In this document: positions 59,125 to 64,000 of the stretch, piece by piece
Layout: every line of letters begins with the position of its first letter
How positions within the stretch are numbered: position 1 is the first letter of the stretch
NCBI GenBank assembly: GCA_032052615.1
Contig: DAMBWF010000001.1
Span: 186,001 to 250,000 of the forward strand
DNA: 64,000 bases
Direction of reading: 5' to 3'
Origin: Pseudomonas_T sp032052615
GTDB lineage: Bacteria; Pseudomonadota; Gammaproteobacteria; Pseudomonadales; Pseudomonadaceae
Translations under genes and position numbers: made by a program
Notes under the pieces: model-generated
Told to the model about the DNA's origin: nothing
Seen by the model: the letters and a program-made list of their open reading frames with translations, nothing else
The model's database searches: none

Positions 59125-61089
59125 TCAGCGGCTGCTCAGGCGTTGGTCGCCGGTATCCTGCGGGCGCCAAGCCAGCAAGTGCTTGCTATAGCCGTAGCTG
59201 GCGGCCTGGTAGTAAGCGATGTCCCGCTGCACCAGGGCATCGTCGTTCTGGGCCCGGCGCTCCGTGCTGTTACCCAGGGCATCGTCGTGCCGGCGGATCA
59301 GCCGTTGCGGACTGAGGATCGCCAGGTCGCGCCCGTCGAAAAGCCCCAGGTGCTGGTAGTTGCCGATCAGCACCCGGGCGGGACGCCGCTTGGTTTCCGG
59401 GTCCAGCAGATCGCGGCCGAAGAAGGTGGAGGTGTAGTCGCGGCCGAGCAGGCCCAGCAAGGTCGGGGCGATATCGATCTGGCTGGCCAGGTCGCCGTCG
59501 ACCCGGGGCTGGATCCACTTGGGTGCATAGACGAACAGTGGGATGTGGTAGTTATCCACCGGCAGGTCCTGCATCCCAGCGCTGCCGGCGCAGTGGTCGG
59601 CGACGAAGATGAACAGGGTGTTGTCGAACCAAGGCTTCTGGCGGGCCTTGGCGAGGAAGTCGCCGATGGCCCAGTCGGTGTATTTCACCGCGCCTTCGCG
59701 CCCCTTGCCCGAGGGGATGTCGATACGCCCGTCCGGGTAGGTGTAGGGACGGTGATTAGACGTGGTCATCAAGTGCAGGAAGAACGGTTTCCCCGCCTGG
59801 TGATCGGCGTCGGCAAGGGTCAAGGTCTGTCGGTAGAGATCCTCGTCGGCCATGCCCCAGGCGTTCTTGAAGCTAATCTGGGCCTCCGGCACGCTGCTTT
59901 GGTCGACGATCCGGTAGCCATTGCCGCTGAAGAACGCATTCATGTTGTCGAAATAGCCCCGCCCGCCATAGACGAAGGCGCTGTCGTAGCCCTCGGCCGA
60001 AAGCTGCTGGCCGAGGCTGGCGAAGCCGCTCTCACGGCCGATGCGCTTGACGATGGAGCGACCGGGGGTCGGCGGGACCGACAGGGTGATCGCTTCCAGC
60101 CCTCGATCGGTGCGGGTGCCGGTGGCATAGAAGTTCGTGAAGAACAGGCTCTGGCGACTCAGGGCGTCGAGATTCGGCGTCAGGCCCCGAGGGTCGCCGA
60201 AGGCGCCGAGGTAGCGGGCGCTGAGGCTTTCGATGGTGACCAGCACCACGTTCAGGGGCTTGGGCGTGCCCGGGTTGTCGATGATGCGGCGGATGTCCAG
60301 CGGATCCTGGCCGACGAAGGTCGCGCGGTCCTGGTCCAGTTCGCCGCGAATCAGCCCGGCGACCCGTTGCGAGGGCAGGCTGCTGTAGAACTGGCGGTAG
60401 TCCAGCTCGTTATTGCGGAACGCGGCGAAGAACTGATAAGGCCCGTTGCTCGCCAGTTCCCGACGATAGGGATTGCCTCCCAGGCCGCGCGGGTGTCCCT
60501 GGTCCAGGGCGGCGGCGGACAGGGCCACCAGGCCCATCATCAGGGCGCCGCCGACCAGGCGCGGGCCGTAGGGCGGCACCGGGGCGTCCAGGGCGGCGCG
60601 CAGGGGGCGGCGGAGCAGCCAGGTCAGGGCCAGGGCGGTCACGCCGATGGCGCCGAGCAGGGTGAAGACCGGGTATGACTCCAGGATGTTGTGCAGGACC
60701 TCGTCGGAGTAGACGAGATAGTCCACCGCGATGAAGTTGAAGCGCACCCCGAATTCGTCCCAGAACAGCCACTCCGCCACCGCCGTGAAAAGCATGGCAT
60801 AGAGGCTCAGGAACAACAGGGTCGTCAGGCCGGTTCGAACAGGGCCTGTCCGCCACAGCCGCGCCGGACAGGTCAGCAGCATCAGCCCCAGGGGCAGCGC
60901 CGAGTAGGCAAGGAACCCGATGTCGTAGGCCAGGCCGGTCAAGACGATATCCAGTGCTGCCAAAGGGCTGGCGGCGGCATCGCGCCAATGGGCGACCAGC
61001 AGGATGCCTCGGGTGGCGGCGAACACCGCCAGCCAGCAGCCCAGGATCAGGATCAGGAAACGCATGGGAGCGGAGCGCGGGAGCGACAT
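59125..61089 (-). CDS. LTA-synthase-like sulfatase-fold membrane transferase
   Basis: A 654-residue protein: five membrane helices in the first 190 residues, then a periplasmic alkaline-phosphatase/sulfatase fold (about 275-560). Visible metal and catalytic features are VTIES (E287), the GTRTDRG segment with the likely Thr nucleophile (about residue 325-327), and VADHCAG with the metal-binding Asp-His. The layout matches LtaS/EptA/OpgB-type enzymes that transfer glycerol- or ethanolamine-phosphate. In gram-negatives such proteins decorate lipid A or periplasmic glucans; the donor here is unknown. Start ATG 61089 or 61065. Co-operonic with the PAP2 gene. Confidence 0.85.
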   Translation of the reverse strand: MSLPRSAPMRFLILILGCWLAVFAATRGILLVAHWRDAAASPLAALDIVLTGLAYDIGFLAYSALPLGLMLLTCPARLWRTGPVRTGLTTLLFLSLYAMLFTAVAEWLFWDEFGVRFNFIAVDYLVYSDEVLHNILESYPVFTLLGAIGVTALALTWLLRRPLRAALDAPVPPYGPRLVGGALMMGLVALSAAALDQGHPRGLGGNPYRRELASNGPYQFFAAFRNNELDYRQFYSSLPSQRVAGLIRGELDQDRATFVGQDPLDIRRIIDNPGTPKPLNVVLVTIESLSARYLGAFGDPRGLTPNLDALSRQSLFFTNFYATGTRTDRGLEAITLSVPPTPGRSIVKRIGRESGFASLGQQLSAEGYDSAFVYGGRGYFDNMNAFFSGNGYRIVDQSSVPEAQISFKNAWGMADEDLYRQTLTLADADHQAGKPFFLHLMTTSNHRPYTYPDGRIDIPSGKGREGAVKYTDWAIGDFLAKARQKPWFDNTLFIFVADHCAGSAGMQDLPVDNYHIPLFVYAPKWIQPRVDGDLASQIDIAPTLLGLLGRDYTSTFFGRDLLDPETKRRPARVLIGNYQHLGLFDGRDLAILSPQRLIRRHDDALGNSTERRAQNDDALVQRDIAYYQAASYGYSKHLLAWRPQDTGDQRLSSR

Positions 61090-61147
61090 GGAAGCGACCC
61101 AGGTGATGATGGTCAGCTCAATCTAGGGACCCGGGCGTCATGGCACC

Positions 61148-61174
61148 GTGAACGGCACGTGAAAAAACTGTCAG
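61148..61174 (-). promoter_or_regulatory. ColR-like response-regulator box, facing the sulfatase-like gene
   Basis: On the minus strand the sequence 61174-61159 reads CTGACAGTTTTTTCAC, which fits at every position the ColR motif as I remember it (YYNASNNYTTTTTSAC). TTCAC is repeated 11 bases further on (61152-61148), the tandem spacing of OmpR-family sites. Confidence 0.55.
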
Positions 61175-61196
61175 CCGCCGCCTTGGCGGTCGCACA

Positions 61197-61212
61197 TTCA
61201 CGGATTTTTCAC
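61197..61212 (+). promoter_or_regulatory. ColR-like response-regulator box, facing the inaA-like gene
   Basis: TTCACGGATTTTTCAC: TTCAC-N6-TTCAC, and a match to the remembered ColR motif at all positions but one. It is 38 bases from the box on the other strand and points to the kinase gene. Confidence 0.5.
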
Positions 61213-61427
61213 GCGCCGTTGACATCGGATGGACAGCGCTTGCCCCAAGCTGCCGGTTGCGTTCAGGCTGGGCACCCATCCATGACGCCGATCAGGCGCG
61301 CGGAGGCGTCTTGGGCAGGGCGGCATGGCGTCTCCGGGCGCGCGAACGGTACCCCGCCAACGGAGCGGGCGACCGCTGGGCCTGTCGGGCCGAGTTCAGA
61401 AAACAAAAAGCAGAGCGGAAGGTGTTC

Positions 61428-62141
61428 ATGGAAGTCGAAGGTGCGTGCTGCGCCCATGAGGTCGAATCGTTCGAGCAGTGGTGGCAGCGGCAGGGCGAAT
61501 GGGTCGAGGCGCCGAACCGCCGGCGCGGCGGCGAGAGCGGCGTCCAGCGCCTGCACGCGGAGGGCCGTTTGGTCTACGCCAAGCGGCAGGTCGGGCATGT
61601 CTACCGCAGCCTCCGCTATCCCTGGGGACGGCCCACGGTGTTGCGCGAGCGGGATGCCCTGTGCGCCTTGAGCGCCTTGGGCGTGCGGGTGCCGCGCCTG
61701 GTTTTCTGTGGCAGCCGGCGCGACGATAGCGGGTGGCATGCGCTGCTGGTGAGCGAGGCCCTGGAGGGGTTCGTCGACTTGCCCAGCTGGTACGCCGCCG
61801 GTGCTCGCGAGCGCTGGGGCGAGGCGTTGCATGCCGAGGTGCTGCGGCGCATTGGCATCACCCTGGCGCGCATGCATCAAAGCCGCTGGCAGCACGGCTG
61901 CCTGTATGACAAGCATGTGTTCGTCAAGGTGGACGACGACTTGTCCCAAGGGGCGGCCGTGATCGAAGTGGCGCTGCTGGACCTGGAAAAAAGCCGCCGA
62001 CGCTTGAGTCGGTCTCGGGCCGCCCAGCACGACTTGCGGCAATTACGCCGCCATTCGTCGTGGAGCGATACGGAATGGGCCACCATGATCTACGGTTACC
62101 AGACCGTGTTCGGCAGCACAATCAAAGGGTTGCAGGCATGA
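61428..62141 (+). CDS. inaA: InaA/WaaP-like (lipopolysaccharide kinase family) protein
   Basis: A 237-residue protein with a compact eukaryotic-type kinase fold as in Kdo kinase and WaaP. Seen are a Lys in the N-lobe (VYAKRQVGHVYRSLRYPWGRPT), the catalytic-loop equivalent HGCLYDKHVFVK (His 156) and the metal-binding DLEKSRRR (Asp 185). InaA proteins are acid- or salicylate-induced relatives of LPS core kinases; the substrate is unproven. ATG 61428 has GGAAGG six bases upstream. Its stop overlaps the following small gene (ATGA). Confidence 0.83.
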   Translation: MEVEGACCAHEVESFEQWWQRQGEWVEAPNRRRGGESGVQRLHAEGRLVYAKRQVGHVYRSLRYPWGRPTVLRERDALCALSALGVRVPRLVFCGSRRDDSGWHALLVSEALEGFVDLPSWYAAGARERWGEALHAEVLRRIGITLARMHQSRWQHGCLYDKHVFVKVDDDLSQGAAVIEVALLDLEKSRRRLSRSRAAQHDLRQLRRHSSWSDTEWATMIYGYQTVFGSTIKGLQA

Positions 62142-62368
62142 AACTAGAACTGACCCGAGGTTTGTTTCTCGTCGGTGCGCTGGCGATGGCTTCCCTGGCT
62201 GCTGCGACGTGGCAGGAGCCCGCGCCGCGCATCATCAGCCTGGGCGAGCAGGCCAGCGCCTGCCTGTTGCCACCCGCTGGCCGCGCCGTGCGGGCGGCCG
62301 CCGTGCCGGACCGGCAATTGCTGTTGCTGATGTTCGGCCTGTCCCAGGGCTACGGCATCGCCGACTGA
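62138..62368 (+). CDS. Small exported hypothetical protein, coupled to inaA
   Basis: I do not recognise a family. The 76-residue protein has a basic start and a hydrophobic segment (residues 8-24, GLFLVGALAMASLAAAT) that could be a signal peptide or an anchor, followed by a short polar part with one Cys (SACLLPP), a basic/alanine stretch and a second hydrophobic patch (QLLLLMFGLS). It overlaps the inaA stop codon by four bases and is followed by a terminator, so it is translated with the kinase-like protein. Codon use looks like the neighbours. It may be a periplasmic partner in envelope modification, but this is inference from position only. Confidence 0.65.
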   Translation: MKLELTRGLFLVGALAMASLAAATWQEPAPRIISLGEQASACLLPPAGRAVRAAAVPDRQLLLLMFGLSQGYGIAD

Positions 62369-62384
62369 CTTTTCTTCCTGAGTA

Positions 62385-62423
62385 AAACGGCCCGGCGCGT
62401 TCCAAACGCGCGCCGGGCCGTTT
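62385..62423. terminator. Terminator between the small gene and the RND gene
   Basis: AAACGGCCCGGCGCG, loop of about eight, CGCGCCGGGCCGTTT: a 15-bp stem between convergent genes, usable on both strands. Confidence 0.85.
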
Positions 62424-62425
62424 GC

Positions 62426-64000
62426 TCAGTGGGTCGCGGCGGGCGTGTTCACCGGCTGGTGGGCGTCCGGCTTGGACAGCAGGGTGTAGACGCAGGGCAG
62501 CACGAACAGGGTGAACAGCGTGCCGATGGACATGCCGGTGGCGATCACCAAGCCGATGTCGAAACGGCTCACCGCTCCGGCCCCGGTCGCCAGGATCAGC
62601 GGCACCATGCCGAACACCATCGCCGCAGTGGTCATCAGCACCGGTCGCAGGCGAATGGAGGCGGCTTCCTCGACGGCCTCGCGTACTCCCAGGCCCTTTT
62701 CCCGGCGCAACTGGTTGGCGAACTCGACGATCAGGATGCCGTGCTTGCTGATCAGGCCGATCAGAGTCACCAGGCCCACCTGGGTGTAGATGTTCATGCT
62801 CGACCAGCCGAGGAACAGTGGCAGCAAGGCCCCGCAGATCGACAGCGGCACCGTCACCAGGATCACCAGCGGGTCCCGGAAGCTCTCGAACTGGGCGGCC
62901 AGCACCAGGAAGATGATCGCCAGCGCCAGGGCGAAGGTGACGTACAGCGCCGCCCCTTCCTGCACGTATTGCCGCGTGGCCCCGGCATGGTCGAAGCCGA
63001 AGCCTCGCGGTGCTTCTTCCCGGGCGATCTGCTGAACCGTTTCCAGGGCCTCGCCGATGCTCACCAGGGGGAAGCCCTCGATGATCGCCGAGTTGAGTTG
63101 CTGGAACTGCTTCAGGCGCGTCGGCCGGGCGCTGTCGTGGACCCGGATCAGCGTCGACAACGGCACCATTTGGCCGCTCTCGCTACGCACGTAGTAGTTA
63201 TCCAGCCAGCCCGGGTTGTCCCGGTAGGCGCGCTCCACCTGGGCGATCACCTTGTAGCTGCGACCCTCGATGGTGAAGCGGTTGATCTCGCCCTCGCCCA
63301 GCAGCACCGCCAGGGTGCTGCCCAGGTCCTGCATCGACACGCCCATCTGGGCGGCCTTCTCCCGCTCGATCTCCACCACTACCTCGGGTTTGTCGAAGGC
63401 CAGGTCGACATTGAGGAAGGCGAACTTGCCGGAAGCCTGGGCGCGCTGCTTGATCCGCTCGGTCACCTGCAACAACGACTCGTAGTCGTTCGGCGTGTTG
63501 ATCACGAACTGGAACGGCAGCCCTTCACCGGTGCCCGGCAGGGAAGGCAGGTTGAAGCCGAAGATCTGCAGGCCGGGAATCTGATTCAGGCGCGCCTGCA
63601 CCTGCGGCAGCAGCTCCATCTGGGTGCGGTCGCGCTCGTCCCACGGCTTGAGCAGGAAGCCGCCGATCCCCGATTGCACGCCGTCGTAGCCATTGATCTG
63701 GAAGGACGAATAGTACTCGGGGAATTCCTGGAAGATTTTCACGAACTCATCGGTGTACTTGTTCAGGTAGTCCAGGTTGGTCGGCTGCGGCGCGTTGGCC
63801 ATGAGGAACACGACGCCCTGGTCCTCGTCGGGCGCCAGTTCGTTCTTGGTGAACATCAGGAGCACCGGGATCAGGCACAACACGATCACCGCGAACACCA
63901 TCACCACCGGCCGGGTGTTCAGGGTACCGTGGAGCATGCGCTGGTAGCGGTGTTTGAGGCGCTCGAAAATCTGGTCCAGGCGATGGGCCAGGCCCGAGGG
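62426..64000 (-). CDS. RND efflux pump inner-membrane transporter, C-terminal half (partial)
   Basis: About 524 residues of an HAE1-type RND transporter; the N-terminal half lies beyond base 64000. The fragment starts before the seventh membrane helix (VVMVFAVIVLCLIPVLLMF), contains the second large periplasmic loop with its porter subdomains, and the last helices with GLISKHGILIVEFA, whose Lys corresponds to the proton-relay K940 of AcrB, and RLRPVLMTTAAMVFGMVPL. It exports hydrophobic compounds with a periplasmic adaptor and outer-membrane channel. The substrate set and exact orthologue cannot be told from this part. Partner genes would be upstream, outside the window. Confidence 0.92.
   Translation of the reverse strand, partial: PSGLAHRLDQIFERLKHRYQRMLHGTLNTRPVVMVFAVIVLCLIPVLLMFTKNELAPDEDQGVVFLMANAPQPTNLDYLNKYTDEFVKIFQEFPEYYSSFQINGYDGVQSGIGGFLLKPWDERDRTQMELLPQVQARLNQIPGLQIFGFNLPSLPGTGEGLPFQFVINTPNDYESLLQVTERIKQRAQASGKFAFLNVDLAFDKPEVVVEIEREKAAQMGVSMQDLGSTLAVLLGEGEINRFTIEGRSYKVIAQVERAYRDNPGWLDNYYVRSESGQMVPLSTLIRVHDSARPTRLKQFQQLNSAIIEGFPLVSIGEALETVQQIAREEAPRGFGFDHAGATRQYVQEGAALYVTFALALAIIFLVLAAQFESFRDPLVILVTVPLSICGALLPLFLGWSSMNIYTQVGLVTLIGLISKHGILIVEFANQLRREKGLGVREAVEEAASIRLRPVLMTTAAMVFGMVPLILATGAGAVSRFDIGLVIATGMSIGTLFTLFVLPCVYTLLSKPDAHQPVNTPAATH

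Larger units (their letters stand above)
61090..61427. other. Divergent regulatory region between the sulfatase-like and InaA-like genes
   Basis: 338 bases without a gene. The first 125 bases hold two oppositely oriented TTCAC-type repeats (see separate entry); the rest, about 215 bases up to the inaA start, is a long GC-rich leader with a TTGACA at 61219-61224 but no clear -10. Confidence 0.6.

Noticed and set aside
61281..61427. A small reading frame in the inaA leader beginning MTPIRRAEASW
   Set aside because: It has no ribosome binding site, runs far into inaA in another frame and has an Arg/Ser/Ala composition typical of shadow frames.

Overview
The window is a stretch of bacterial chromosome with high GC content and dense coding. 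Protein sequences and gene order point to a gammaproteobacterium of the family Pseudomonadaceae (Pseudomonas in the wide sense). The order cysNC - trpS - zapE - rplM/rpsI - petABC - sspAB - dolP/diaA/yraN/lpoA - rsmI - rnpB - dcw cluster - lpxC - secA - argJ - ... - groESL is the one I know from P. aeruginosa. The proteins are close to, but not identical with, that species. I see no prophage, transposase, CRISPR array, tRNA or rRNA gene. Almost everything is vertically inherited core genome.

Layout. 1-9.2 kb: end of the sulfate-activation gene cysNC, a 630-base gap without a convincing gene, zapG/yhcB (minus), a hydrolase coupled to trpS, zapE, then metabolic genes (GlxA-type regulator divergent from an acyl-CoA dehydrogenase, endonuclease V, an aldo/keto reductase). 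9.2-18.4 kb: ribosomal pair rplM-rpsI, cytochrome bc1 operon petABC, stringent starvation pair sspAB, then the envelope set dolP-diaA-yraN-lpoA on the minus strand, divergent from rsmI. 18.4-18.8 kb: RNase P RNA gene with a readable promoter. 19.0-35.9 kb: the complete division and cell wall (dcw) cluster mraZ-rsmH-ftsL-ftsI-murE-murF-mraY-murD-ftsW-murG-murC-ddlB-ftsQ-ftsA-ftsZ. Most genes overlap at their start and stop codons, and three 10-base-spaced MraZ boxes lie at the promoter. 36-44.3 kb: lpxC, a DUF721/DciA-like gene, an M23 peptidase-like protein, secA, argJ, a GST and a MutT/ThiE-like fusion. 44.3-48.9 kb: a minus-strand operon for a two-component system (response regulator with degenerate GGDEF domain, panE, histidine kinase, cobalamin adenosyltransferase), divergent from yajQ. 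49-56 kb: MscS-like channel, AmpG permease, alkyltransferase-like protein, DUF481 outer-membrane protein, SDR, HugZ-like protein, FxsA. 56-58.2 kb: groES-groEL behind a heat-shock type promoter. 58.4-62.4 kb: an envelope-modification locus, an LtaS-type sulfatase-fold transferase plus PAP2 phosphatase (minus) divergent from an InaA/WaaP-type kinase plus a small exported protein (plus). 62.4 kb to the end: C-terminal half of an RND efflux pump.

How the parts work together. The core builds and divides the envelope: murein precursors (MurC-F, DdlB, MraY, MurG), septal synthesis (FtsW/FtsI), the divisome (FtsL, Q, A, Z, ZapE, ZapG), lipid A commitment (LpxC), secretion (SecA), and outer-membrane and murein regulators (LpoA, DolP, AmpG). 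Respiration (bc1 complex), protein folding (GroESL) and translation (L13, S9, TrpS) genes lie among them.

I found no clearly undescribed system. The best leads for a second look are: the divergent locus at 58.4-62.4 kb, whose intergenic region carries two oppositely oriented boxes resembling the ColR response-regulator motif; the small protein coupled to the InaA-like kinase; and the response regulator-panE-kinase-pduO operon facing yajQ.
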